Positions 1 through 7,181 of a DNA stretch of 22,875 nt are shown here, piece after piece (position 1 is the first letter of the stretch; every line of letters starts with the position of its first letter). Source of the stretch: Tateyamaria sp. (GTDB lineage: Bacteria > Pseudomonadota > Alphaproteobacteria > Rhodobacterales > Rhodobacteraceae); assembly GCA_018668195.1 (NCBI GenBank), contig JABITU010000155.1:1-22875 (forward strand). Reading direction: 5' to 3'. Made by a program: the position numbers and the translations under genes. Below the pieces are notes generated by a model that did no database searches, was not told the DNA's origin, and worked only from the letters and a program-made list of their open reading frames with translations.

Positions 1-396
1 GGCTGTTGTCGCTTTTGTTTTTGAGCGGATCAAATACCTCAACACGCGACTACAGGCGCTTTGGTCAGGTGATCCTGCAAAATGGAAACCGGCAAGGTCG
101 GCAGATTGTTCCTGCCAACTGGATCGCCGCGTCGACTGCAACCAGCGCACCGACAGACCCAAGGGAAATCGGCTATGGATATCAGTGGTGGCTGTCCATC
201 GGCTCGGGCCTCTGGACAATTCATGACACGTGGCGTTTACGGGCAATATATTTATGTTGATCAAACAGCAGACGTGGTAATCGTCACCACGAGCACAGAC
301 AAACTGTTCCTCGAGCCTGGTGCGGACGACGCAAACGTGGACGTGGTCTGCCAAATTATAACCACAAGCAAGGGGTCATCCAATGCAACCAGATAA
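1..396 (+). pseudogene. 3' end of a serine beta-lactamase-like hydrolase gene (COG1680 type), frameshifted
   Basis: Two reading frames together give the C-terminal part of a class C beta-lactamase-like serine hydrolase (the family that also holds 6-aminohexanoate-dimer hydrolases). The third frame runs from the left edge and encodes RDYRRFGQ, then QIVPANW, then GYGYQWW around base 190. The expected continuation, GQFMTRGVYGQYIYVD followed by a VVIVTTSTD strand, is in the first frame and ends with TAA at 394-396. The best junction is near 204-212, where dropping one base (for example in GGGCC at 206-210) restores a continuous protein. The catalytic Ser-x-x-Lys part lies outside the window. The gene is either a real pseudogene or carries a one-base sequence error. 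Its last 14 bases overlap the next gene. The family assignment is fairly secure; the substrate cannot be told. Confidence 0.7.
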
Positions 397-754
397 CAGC
401 ATTAATATCCTTGGAACAGAACTGACCCTGTGCGGGATGGATCCGGTTACCGGGTTTTTCCGTGACGGGCACTGCAACACGTGCGCTGCCGATCAAGGCA
501 GCCATACTGTCTGCGCGGTGATGACTGCAGAGTTTCTCGCTTTTTCGAAATATGTCGGCAACGACCTAAGCACACCACGCCCCGAATACGGATTTGCAGG
601 TTTGAACCCGGGCGACAGCTGGTGCCTGTGTGCCGCACGCTTTCTGCAAGCCCACGACGAGGGATGCGCACCTCGTGTGCATCTTGAGGCAACCCACATC
701 CGCGCACTCGACATCGTGCCGCTTAATGTGTTGCAAGAACACGCTGCCTTTTGA
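383..754 (+). CDS. DUF2237 family protein (COG3651)
   Basis: This small 123-residue protein matches the DUF2237 pattern: an N-terminal NILGTEL segment, the core DPVTGFFRDGHCNT, then SHTVCAVMTAEFLAFSK, GNDLSTP and PGDSWCLCAARF, with a C-terminal LEATH. The conserved cysteines (in LTLCGMD, HCNTC, HTVCAV and WCLCAA) and the acidic/histidine residues suggest metal or redox chemistry, but I know of no established function. The ATG lies inside the end of the preceding frameshifted gene and is preceded by AAGGGG about 7 bases upstream, which fixes the start and suggests translational coupling. Length is usual for the family. It converges on trpB, 60 bases away, with a hairpin between. Confidence 0.85.
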   Translation: MQPDNSINILGTELTLCGMDPVTGFFRDGHCNTCAADQGSHTVCAVMTAEFLAFSKYVGNDLSTPRPEYGFAGLNPGDSWCLCAARFLQAHDEGCAPRVHLEATHIRALDIVPLNVLQEHAAF

Positions 755-763
755 CTTTAAGAG

Positions 764-790
764 AAAAAGGCAAACCTTGCGCCTGCCTTT
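764..790 (-). terminator. Rho-independent terminator of trpB
   Basis: Read on the minus strand this is a perfect 7-bp stem (AAAGGCA with TGCCTTT at 784-790 and 766-772) with an 11-base loop, running into TTTTTCTC. It lies 25 bases past the trpB stop. The U-rich tail is present only on the minus-strand side, so it should serve trpB better than the convergent DUF2237 gene. Confidence 0.6.
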
Positions 791-814
791 CACGCCTTGG
801 GTAGAGGTGCAGGT

Positions 815-2047
815 TTAGTCTTTGGCGCCCATTTCGACACCAAGAGCCGCTGCAACAGTAAAGATGTCCTTGTCGCCCCGCCCGCACATATTCATGCATA
901 TAATGTGGTCGGATGGTAATTCGGGGGCAATTTTCATGACATGAGCCAAAGCATGGCTAGGCTCAAGGGCTGGAATGATGCCTTCTAATGTGCAGCACAA
1001 CTGGAATGCTTCGAGCGCCTCTGCGTCGGTGATCGAGACATATTGCGCCCGCCCGATATCGTGCAGCCATGCGTGTTCTGGCCCGATCCCCGGATAATCT
1101 AGCCCTGCCGAGATCGAGAACCCTTCAAGGATTTGTCCGTCGTCATCCTGCAACAGGTAGGTGCGATTGCCATGAAGAACACCCGGTCGACCACCCGTCA
1201 AAGAGGCGCAATGCTCCATCTTGGCGTTGACACCCTTACCCCCCGCTTCAACGCCGATGATGCCGACCTGTGCATCATCAAGAAACGGATAAAACAGTCC
1301 CATCGCATTAGAACCACCACCAATGGCAGCAATCAAAGTATCCGGGAAACGCCCCTCAGCTTCGACTATTTGCTCACGCACCTCTTTGCCAATGATGGAT
1401 TGGAAATCCCGCACCATCGCCGGATAGGGGTGTGGCCCCGCGACCGTTCCTATGCAGTAGAACGTGTCGCGCACATTGGTCACCCAGTCGCGCAAAGCGT
1501 CGTTCATCGCATCCTTGAGCGTCCCTCGGCCTGAGGTAACCGGCACCACCTCAGCGCCAAGTAATTTCATCCGAAAAACATTGGGCGCTTGCCGCTCAAC
1601 ATCGTGGGCACCCATGTAAACCACACATTTCAAACCAAATTTTGCGCAAACGGTGGCTGTAGCGACACCATGTTGACCCGCACCAGTTTCCGCGATGATC
1701 CGGGTTTTTCCCATACGCCGCGCAAGGATAATCTGGCCCAAAACGTTGTTGATCTTGTGCGCGCCTGTGTGATTCAACTCATCGCGTTTCATATAAACTT
1801 TGGCGCCGCCAAGATGCTCGGTCAGTCGTTCCGCATGATATAACGGGCTGGGGCGGCCAACATAGTGCTTCCATAAGAAGTCCATCTCGGCCCAAAAACT
1901 GTCGTCTGTCTTGGCTTTTTCGTATTCCTCTTCGAGGCTAAGGATCAGCGGCATCAATGTCTCGGATACAAAGCGCCCACCGAATTTGCCAAACCGGCCC
2001 TGTTCGTTTGGGCCCGTCATGAAAGAGTTGAAAAGATCGTTTGCCAT
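815..2047 (-). CDS. trpB: tryptophan synthase beta chain
   Basis: This PLP enzyme joins indole, channelled from the alpha subunit, to L-serine in the last step of tryptophan synthesis in the cytoplasm. The 410-residue length is normal. Visible signatures are HTGAHKINN with the PLP Schiff-base Lys98, AETGAGQHG with the catalytic Glu120, and the PLP-phosphate loop GGGSNA at 243-248. The ATG is preceded by AGGAG about 10 bases upstream. It is the last gene of the ihfB-LapA-trpF-trpB run, but a 288-bp gap separates it from trpF, so it may have an additional promoter that I could not identify. trpA is not in the window. A hairpin terminator follows the stop codon. Confidence 0.97.
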   Translation of the reverse strand: MANDLFNSFMTGPNEQGRFGKFGGRFVSETLMPLILSLEEEYEKAKTDDSFWAEMDFLWKHYVGRPSPLYHAERLTEHLGGAKVYMKRDELNHTGAHKINNVLGQIILARRMGKTRIIAETGAGQHGVATATVCAKFGLKCVVYMGAHDVERQAPNVFRMKLLGAEVVPVTSGRGTLKDAMNDALRDWVTNVRDTFYCIGTVAGPHPYPAMVRDFQSIIGKEVREQIVEAEGRFPDTLIAAIGGGSNAMGLFYPFLDDAQVGIIGVEAGGKGVNAKMEHCASLTGGRPGVLHGNRTYLLQDDDGQILEGFSISAGLDYPGIGPEHAWLHDIGRAQYVSITDAEALEAFQLCCTLEGIIPALEPSHALAHVMKIAPELPSDHIICMNMCGRGDKDIFTVAAALGVEMGAKD

Positions 2048-2335
2048 TTGGATTTCTCCTGAATCTCAGACCCCTTGCCTAGCCTGCACGCGCCAAGGGG
2101 GCAAGCGCTCAAACGTCACAGCACATGGGCTTAGCGGATACTGCATCACAACATAAAATGTAGGTCATCCTGTATCGAAGATTACAGAGAGAAATTAATC
2201 AGTGTCAGCCTAAAGCTTCAGATAATACGAGATGTTCCGACTATTTCACCTAACGCCCTCGTCAACCTTAATCAGGCTTCGGATAAGGTCCCTGAGTTTC
2301 AGCCCCATGCATACCAAAAGTACAAAAACTGTCCG

Positions 2336-2983
2336 TCAATAAGATCTTTTCGCCGTTTCAATAAAGGCTCGAATAAGTGCAGGATCTTTGACGCCGGGGG
2401 CCGTTTCAACACCAGAGCTGACATCAAGCTGCACCGCGCCTGTACGGCTAATGGCTGCGCGGGCATTGTCAGGGCGCAGCCCGCCAGCCAACATCCATGG
2501 CTGCGACCACGTCCGGTTTGCAATCAGCGTCCAGTCAAAGGCCAGGCCATTCCCACCGGGCAGATCTGCACCTTTGGGTGGCTTTGCATCCACCAGTATC
2601 TGATCGGCAACATCAGCATAGCTGTCGATTGCGGCCAGATCACTTTGATCTGCAACGCCAAGCGCCTTCATGACCGGCACTCCAGTGGCCTCTTTGATTT
2701 CGAACAACCGCTCTGGTGTTTCTGAGCCATGCAACTGCAAAAGATCAACGGGCGCTGCGGCTAACAGGTCACTCAAAAACACATCAGTGGGATTGACCAA
2801 CAACGCAACCTTTTGAACAGCATCAGGTACATCCTGCATCAAGGTGGCAGCTTGCGGAACTGACAAGTTGCGAGGCGATTTTTCAAAAAAAACAAAACCA
2901 AGATAATCGGCGCCAGCATCAACAGATGCTTCGACATCTTGTAGCGCAACCATTCCACAAATCTTGACTGAAACTTGGGTCAT
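2336..2983 (-). CDS. trpF: phosphoribosylanthranilate isomerase
   Basis: TrpF converts N-(5'-phosphoribosyl)anthranilate to the carboxyphenylamino-deoxyribulose phosphate in tryptophan synthesis. The 215-residue protein is a single TIM barrel. It begins with VKICGM, holding the general base Cys9, continues with GADYLGFVFFEKSPR, and carries the general acid Asp132 in LVDAKPPKG. The phosphate-binding end has AGGLRPDNA and LDVSSGVE. I chose the ATG at 2983; a TTG directly before it extends the frame by one codon but is less likely. Only five bases separate this ATG from the stop of the LapA-domain gene, so the two are cotranscribed. The 288 bp after its stop contain no gene or clear terminator. 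Confidence 0.96.
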   Translation of the reverse strand: MTQVSVKICGMVALQDVEASVDAGADYLGFVFFEKSPRNLSVPQAATLMQDVPDAVQKVALLVNPTDVFLSDLLAAAPVDLLQLHGSETPERLFEIKEATGVPVMKALGVADQSDLAAIDSYADVADQILVDAKPPKGADLPGGNGLAFDWTLIANRTWSQPWMLAGGLRPDNARAAISRTGAVQLDVSSGVETAPGVKDPALIRAFIETAKRSY

Positions 2984-2988
2984 CAAAT

Positions 2989-3339
2989 CTAACTGGCTTC
3001 GTCCAACAGAGCCAGGATTTCGTCTTTGCCTTCGTGCTTTTCACCCTTTAGGCGCTTGACCTCGCGTTCAAGGCGCCGCACCTCGCGGGCGTTGCGCGCA
3101 TTTTCGGACCGTACTGCATGTTCGCGCATCCATTCCCAGATAAACCCAACCAGTAGACCAGTCACGATGCCGCCAAAGATAACAATAAACAAAGGCAAAT
3201 TTACCTCTGAGGTGACATCAAGAAGTCCAGCAATTCCCGCCGGCAACAAATGCACCGTCACAAAGCCACGATTCGCTAAAGCTATTGCTATGAGCGCCAC
3301 GGCAAACGTGACAATACAAGCATAGCGGATGTAGCGCAT
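2989..3339 (-). CDS. LapA-domain (DUF1049) inner-membrane protein
   Basis: This 116-residue protein has two predicted membrane helices, at about residues 6-23 and 48-69, followed by a charged, heptad-like segment at 75-100 (rich in Arg, Glu and Lys) that should form a cytoplasmic coiled coil. This is the LapA/LapB-assembly type of layout: E. coli LapA (YciS) sits beside LapB, which controls lipopolysaccharide synthesis. The role in alphaproteobacteria is not established here, and no lapB is visible. The ATG directly follows the ihfB TGA with no gap, and trpF starts five bases after its stop. The order ihfB-lapA-like-trpF is, from memory, frequent in Rhodobacterales. Confidence 0.8.
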   Translation of the reverse strand: MRYIRYACIVTFAVALIAIALANRGFVTVHLLPAGIAGLLDVTSEVNLPLFIVIFGGIVTGLLVGFIWEWMREHAVRSENARNAREVRRLEREVKRLKGEKHEGKDEILALLDEAS

Positions 3340-3624
3340 TCAGGCTTTTCCGTTTAAACGATCACGCAGCAACTTGCCCGTCTTGAAGAACGGCACATGC
3401 TTTTCTTCGACAGCAACTGTTTCGCCAGTACGCGGGTTGCGTCCAATACGAGCGTCACGCTTTTTCACAGAAAAAGCACCAAAGCCACGCAATTCGACTC
3501 GGTCGCCGCGCGCCATCGAACTTGTTACTTCTTCAAAGATCGTGTTCACGATCCGCTCTACATCACGTTGATATAGATGCGGATTTTCGTCGGCAATCTT
3601 TTGAATCAACTCAGATCGGATCAT
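3340..3624 (-). CDS. ihfB: integration host factor subunit beta
   Basis: IhfB pairs with IhfA to bind and sharply bend DNA at specific sites, acting in transcription, replication and recombination. The 94-residue protein has the standard fold: N-terminal helices starting [11 protein letters not shown], the [11 protein letters not shown] strand, and the DNA-binding arm GRNPRTGE at 61-68 with the intercalating Pro64, then [12 protein letters not shown]. Starting with MIRSEL and having this arm fits the beta rather than the alpha subunit or HU. The ATG has a strong AAAGGAG about 6 bases upstream. The gene follows the rpsA terminator and has a candidate promoter at 3672-3700, so it is probably transcribed separately from rpsA and leads the lapA-like/trpF/trpB run. 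Confidence 0.96.
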   Translation of the reverse strand: MIRSELIQKIADENPHLYQRDVERIVNTIFEEVTSSMARGDRVELRGFGAFSVKKRDARIGRNPRTGETVAVEEKHVPFFKTGKLLRDRLNGKA

Positions 3625-3671
3625 GGCAATCTCCTTTCGCGGACGGCGTCGTCGCGCACTTTTTCAAATAG

Positions 3672-3700
3672 ACTATAGGAACAATATCAGCGCTCGTGAA
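3672..3700 (-). promoter_or_regulatory. candidate sigma-70-type promoter of ihfB
   Basis: On the minus strand TTCACG (3700-3695) is separated by 17 bp from TATAGT (3677-3672). Transcription would start near 3665, giving a leader of about 40 bases before the ihfB ATG. The -10 box is 5/6 to consensus and the -35 box 4/6. The placement after the rpsA terminator supports it; no experimental evidence is available. Confidence 0.45.
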
Positions 3701-3854
3701 TAGGAAGCCTTTGGTATGAGCGGGTTTTTACCTCTTTGATTAGCATCAGCACTAAATTCTGATTATTTTTCGCGTATCAGTAGGTTTACAACGTCTGTTA
3801 CGGGTAAGCTATTGGCGGCACTCTTGATTCGCAACCATTCTTGCCTCTGGGTAC

Positions 3855-3881
3855 AAAAAAAGGGGCCCAAGAAAGGGCCCC
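3855..3881 (-). terminator. Rho-independent terminator of rpsA
   Basis: A perfect 7-bp G/C stem, GGGGCCC at 3862-3868 with GGGCCCC at 3875-3881 and a 6-base loop, is followed on the minus strand by seven T residues. It starts 34 bases past the rpsA stop. This is the strongest terminator in the window and separates rpsA from ihfB. Confidence 0.92.
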
Positions 3882-3915
3882 TTATCTGCATCGTTTGCAT
3901 CATGAAATTTCTGGA

Positions 3916-5592
3916 TTATTCGTCGCCCTTGAGAGCTGCGCCCAGAATATCACCAAGAGATGCGCCCGAGTCGGACGAGCCATACTGTTCCACGGCTTCT
4001 TTCTCTTCAGCGATTTCACGTGCTTTAATCGAGACACCCAAGCGACGGGTTTTGCTATCGATGTTTGTGATACGCACGTCGACCTTGTCACCGACCGAGA
4101 AACGCTCTGGTCGCTGTTCGGCACGGTCACGGCTTAGATCAGAGCGGCGAATGAAGGACTTCATGCCCTCATACTCAACTTCGACGCCACCATCTTCGAT
4201 TGCTGTGACCTCAACTGTGACGATCGACCCACGCTTCACGCCGCCAACCGCTTCGGCGAATTTGTCACCGCCAACACCTTTGATGGAAAGCGATATGCGC
4301 TCTTTCTCGACGTCCACTTCGGAGACAATGGCATGCACCATGTCACCCTTGCGGTAATCTTGAATCGCTTCTTCGCCACGCTGGTCCCAGCTCAGATCAG
4401 AGAGGTGAACCATGCCGTCGATGTCGCCTTCAAGTCCAACAAACAGACCAAATTCGGTGATGTTCTTGACTTCGCCTTCGACTTCGGTTCCTTCAGGATG
4501 CGTTTCGGCGAACACTTCCCACGGGTTGCGCATGGTCTGTTTGAGGCCGAGCGACACGCGACGCTTGGAACCGTCAATTTCCAAAACCATGACTTCGACT
4601 TCTTGGCTGGTCGAGACGATTTTACCGGGATGGACGTTTTTCTTAGTCCAGGACATCTCGGATACGTGCACCAAGCCTTCAACACCAGGCTCGAGTTCAA
4701 CAAAGGCACCGTAATCAGTGATGTTGGTCACGCGACCGGTATGCGAAGATTCCAGTGGATACTTGGCAGCCACCACATCCCATGGATCTTCTTGCAGCTG
4801 TTTCATGCCCAGGCTGATGCGGTGAGTTTCTTTGTTGATCTTGATGACTTGCACCTTGATCGTCTCACCAATCGTCAGGATCTCTGATGGGTGGTTAACA
4901 CGACGCCATGCCATGTCAGTGACGTGCAGCAAGCCGTCAACACCGCCCAAATCAACGAACGCACCGTATTCTGTGATGTTCTTGACAACACCGTCGACTG
5001 TCTGGCCTTCGGTCAGATTACCGATAACCTCGGCGCGCTGTTCGGCACGTGATTCTTCGAGGATGGCGCGACGCGACACAACAATGTTGCCCCGACGACG
5101 GTCCATTTTCAGAATCTGAAACGGCTGTTTAAGACCCATCAAAGGGCCCGCATCACGCACTGGGCGTACATCCACTTGCGAGCCGGGCAAGAACGCGACT
5201 GCTCCGCCCAGATCGACGGTAAATCCACCTTTGACACGTCCAAAGATCGCGCCTTCGACGCGTGCTTCGCCAGCATATGCTGTTTCCAGGCGATCCCAGG
5301 CTTCTTCGCGGCGGGCCATCTCGCGGCTAATGACAGCCTCGCCCTTGGCGTTTTCAGCCGAGCGCAAATACACTTCGACTTGGTCACCGACAGAGATTTC
5401 TGGCGCTTCACCGGGGTTTGCGAATTCTTTGAGTTCGACGCGGCCTTCCATTTTATAGCCTACGTCAATGATGGCTTGGCCCGCTTCAATTGCGATAACT
5501 TTGCCTTTGACAACTGTTCCCTCTTCGGGCGTGTCCATTTCGAAGCTTTCTTGCAGGAGGGCTTCGAATTCCTCCATCAATTTATCAGCCAT
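3916..5592 (-). CDS. rpsA: 30S ribosomal protein S1
   Basis: S1 binds mRNA leaders on the 30S subunit and is needed to start translation of structured mRNAs. The 558-residue protein shows six S1 (OB-fold) repeats at about 25-92, 108-175, 196-264, 281-351, 368-438 and 453-524. The central repeats carry the typical VKNITEYGAFVDLGG and GLLHVTDMAW segments; the first two, which anchor S1 to the ribosome, are more divergent as usual. The acidic tail ends in GDE. The ATG has AGGAAA about 11 bases upstream, weak in distance, as is common for rpsA. The gene upstream is metK; cmk, which often precedes rpsA, is not present between them. The leader contains a candidate promoter and a terminator-like hairpin (see those entries). 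Confidence 0.97.
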   Translation of the reverse strand: MADKLMEEFEALLQESFEMDTPEEGTVVKGKVIAIEAGQAIIDVGYKMEGRVELKEFANPGEAPEISVGDQVEVYLRSAENAKGEAVISREMARREEAWDRLETAYAGEARVEGAIFGRVKGGFTVDLGGAVAFLPGSQVDVRPVRDAGPLMGLKQPFQILKMDRRRGNIVVSRRAILEESRAEQRAEVIGNLTEGQTVDGVVKNITEYGAFVDLGGVDGLLHVTDMAWRRVNHPSEILTIGETIKVQVIKINKETHRISLGMKQLQEDPWDVVAAKYPLESSHTGRVTNITDYGAFVELEPGVEGLVHVSEMSWTKKNVHPGKIVSTSQEVEVMVLEIDGSKRRVSLGLKQTMRNPWEVFAETHPEGTEVEGEVKNITEFGLFVGLEGDIDGMVHLSDLSWDQRGEEAIQDYRKGDMVHAIVSEVDVEKERISLSIKGVGGDKFAEAVGGVKRGSIVTVEVTAIEDGGVEVEYEGMKSFIRRSDLSRDRAEQRPERFSVGDKVDVRITNIDSKTRRLGVSIKAREIAEEKEAVEQYGSSDSGASLGDILGAALKGDE

Positions 5593-5679
5593 GTGGCGTC
5601 GGTTTCCTAACGTTTGCGTTTTCTCGGGCCGCGCGGTTGTCTCCGCCGGTCTTGGGTTTCATTTGGTCAGGCTCAAACG

Positions 5680-5710
5680 CAAGAAAAGAGGGCCGGAGGT
5701 TTCCGACCCT
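5680..5710 (-). terminator. terminator-like hairpin in the rpsA leader
   Basis: On the minus strand AGGGTCGGA (5710-5702) pairs with TCCGGCCCT (5697-5689) as a 9-bp stem with one G-U pair and a 4-base loop, followed by CTTTTCTT. On the plus strand the same position is a C/A mismatch, so the hairpin is built for minus-strand RNA. It is either the end of a transcript coming from metK or an attenuator in the rpsA leader, given the promoter candidate just upstream. Confidence 0.6.
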
Positions 5711-5756
5711 ACTCGTCTCTATGTCTTGCAGTATTTGCACCTTAGCGACGTGGGCG

Positions 5757-5785
5757 CGTATAGCGTTGTTTTGCTGCGGGGGCAA
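5757..5785 (-). promoter_or_regulatory. candidate promoter of rpsA
   Basis: On the minus strand TTGCCC (5785-5780) is followed after 17 bp by TATACG (5762-5757). Transcription would start near 5750 and pass through the hairpin at 5680-5710 before reaching rpsA, giving a leader of about 158 bases. I saw no better promoter between the hairpin and the rpsA start. Confidence 0.4.
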
Positions 5786-5906
5786 GTCCGCACACCCTCC
5801 GCATTCAGGTTTCAAGGCAAATGGCGCAGGAATAGGAGCGTACCTCTGAAAGCCTAATTTGACAGCCATTCCGCACGGATGTTGCAAAACAAAACTGTGG
5901 GGACCA

Positions 5907-5930
5907 AGCAAAGGCCAGCAGGCCTTTGCT
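5907..5930 (-). terminator. hairpin after metK, possible terminator
   Basis: AGCAAAGGCC (5907-5916) and GGCCTTTGCT (5921-5930) form a perfect 10-bp stem with a 4-base loop, beginning 7 bases past the metK stop. The minus-strand sequence after it (TGGTCCCC) has no T-run, so termination efficiency is doubtful; it could instead stabilise the 3' end of the metK mRNA. Confidence 0.5.
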
Positions 5931-5937
5931 GCCCATG

Positions 5938-7119
5938 TTACACAGCCGCCTTAAGCGCATCGGCCAGGTCGGTACGTTCCCAGCTGAAGCCGCCGTCTTC
6001 ATCAGGCGCACGGCCAAAGTGGCCATAGGCAGCAGTCCGTTGATAAACCGGACGGTTCAGCGACAGATGTTCGCGGATGCCACGCGGCGTCAGGTCCATG
6101 ACCTGCGCAACGGCGGCTTCGACCGCAGCATCGGAAACCTCACCGGTGCCGAACGTATCACAGTAGATCGACAGCGGCTTGGACACGCCTATGGCATAGC
6201 TCAGCTGTATCGTGCACCTTTGCGCCATTCCTGCCGCAACCACGTTTTTTGCAAGATAGCGTGCGGCATATGCAGCAGACCTGTCCACCTTGGTCGGGTC
6301 CTTGCCCGAGAATGCTCCGCCGCCGTGCGGAGCGGCGCCACCATAGGTGTCGACAATTATCTTGCGGCCCGTCAGTCCAGCGTCACCATCCGGACCGCCA
6401 ATGACAAATTTACCGGTCGGGTTCACATGCCACTCGGTTGCATCGGTCAACCAGCCTTCGGGAAGGACCTCGTGAATATAGGGGCTTACAATCGCGCGGA
6501 TGTCTGCGCTGCTTAGGTCTTCGTCCAGGTGCTGTGTCGACAAAACGACCGAACTGACGCCCACAGGTTTGCCATCACGGTAGACAACCGATAACTGCGA
6601 TTTAGCGTCTGGACCAAGGGCAGGTTCGCTGCCATTTTTGCGCACCTCTGCCAAACGGCGCAGCATGGCGTGAGCATAGTGGATGGGCGCCGGCATCAAC
6701 GCCTCGGTCTCGTTTGTGGCGTAACCGAACATGATGCCCTGATCACCCGCACCCTCATCCTTTTCATTGCTCGCATCAACGCCCTGCGCAATATGTGCAG
6801 ATTGTTCGTGAAGCAGATTTGTGACCTTGCAGGTGCGCCAATGGAACTTGTCCTGTTCGTAGCCAATATCTTTGATGCAATCGCGGGCGATGTCTTCGAT
6901 CCGGGTCATGTAATCTGACAGCTTGTCCTGATCGCTTAGGCCAACCTCGCCCCCGATCACAACGCGGTTTGTCGTAGCAAATGTTTCGCAGGCGACGCGC
7001 GCCTCAGGTTCTTCGGCCAAAAAGGCATCTAAAACCGCATCCGAAATCTGGTCACAGACCTTATCGGGGTGCCCTTCGGAAACGGATTCCGAAGTGAAAG
7101 TGTAATTCTGTCGGGACAT
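5938..7119 (-). CDS. metK: S-adenosylmethionine synthetase
   Basis: MetK makes S-adenosylmethionine from methionine and ATP, releasing phosphate and pyrophosphate, in the cytoplasm. The 393-residue protein has the ATP-site GHPDK at 16-20, the first signature [11 protein letters not shown] at 123-133, and the glycine-rich P-loop-like GGGAFSGKD at 266-274, with conserved [23 protein letters not shown] before it. The length is typical for alphaproteobacteria. The ATG is preceded by GGAG five bases upstream. That GGAG is part of the pseudoknot of the SAM/SAH-type riboswitch in front of the gene, so translation should fall when SAM or SAH is plentiful. The gene follows lnt by 62 bases on the same strand. 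Confidence 0.98.
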   Translation of the reverse strand: MSRQNYTFTSESVSEGHPDKVCDQISDAVLDAFLAEEPEARVACETFATTNRVVIGGEVGLSDQDKLSDYMTRIEDIARDCIKDIGYEQDKFHWRTCKVTNLLHEQSAHIAQGVDASNEKDEGAGDQGIMFGYATNETEALMPAPIHYAHAMLRRLAEVRKNGSEPALGPDAKSQLSVVYRDGKPVGVSSVVLSTQHLDEDLSSADIRAIVSPYIHEVLPEGWLTDATEWHVNPTGKFVIGGPDGDAGLTGRKIIVDTYGGAAPHGGGAFSGKDPTKVDRSAAYAARYLAKNVVAAGMAQRCTIQLSYAIGVSKPLSIYCDTFGTGEVSDAAVEAAVAQVMDLTPRGIREHLSLNRPVYQRTAAYGHFGRAPDEDGGFSWERTDLADALKAAV

Positions 7120-7123
7120 AGGC

Positions 7124-7171
7124 GCTCCATTTAATGTTGACCTGCCACGTCAGGAAGCCGTTGCGGCAGTG
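7124..7171 (-). promoter_or_regulatory. SAM/SAH-type riboswitch controlling metK translation
   Basis: The minus strand before metK reads CACTGCCGCAACGG, CTTCCTGACGTGGCAG, then an A/U-rich linker and TGGAGC. CTGCC (7169-7165) pairs with GGCAG (7146-7142) as a 5-bp stem, and GCTTC in the loop (7158-7154) can pair with GGAGC (7128-7124) as an H-type pseudoknot. The loop string ACGGCUUCCUG-ACGU and the compact size match, from memory, the SAM/SAH riboswitch described upstream of metK in Rhodobacterales. GGAG is also the metK Shine-Dalgarno, five bases before the ATG, so ligand-stabilised pairing should block ribosome binding. The class is recognised from memory; a covariance-model search would settle it. 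Confidence 0.88.
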
Positions 7172-7181
7172 CTTGTTTGGA

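Larger units (their letters stand above)
5593..5937. other. 345-bp intergenic region between rpsA and metK
   Basis: No convincing gene is visible here; the long minus-strand open frame across it has no recognisable domain and no ribosome binding site. Reading from metK to rpsA it holds a perfect 10-bp hairpin just past the metK stop (5907-5930), a candidate promoter (5757-5785), and a 9-bp hairpin with a U-rich tail (5680-5710) located 88 bases before the rpsA start. A small RNA between 5711 and about 5900 is possible but not supported by anything specific. Confidence 0.6.

Noticed and set aside
4333..4887. Plus-strand 184-codon open frame opposite rpsA
   Set aside because: It is an antisense shadow of the S1 repeats; the minus strand has full S1 domain similarity.
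5585..5911. Long minus-strand open frame across the rpsA-metK gap
   Set aside because: No ribosome binding site, no recognisable domain, overlaps the rpsA start and contains the promoter and hairpin signals.
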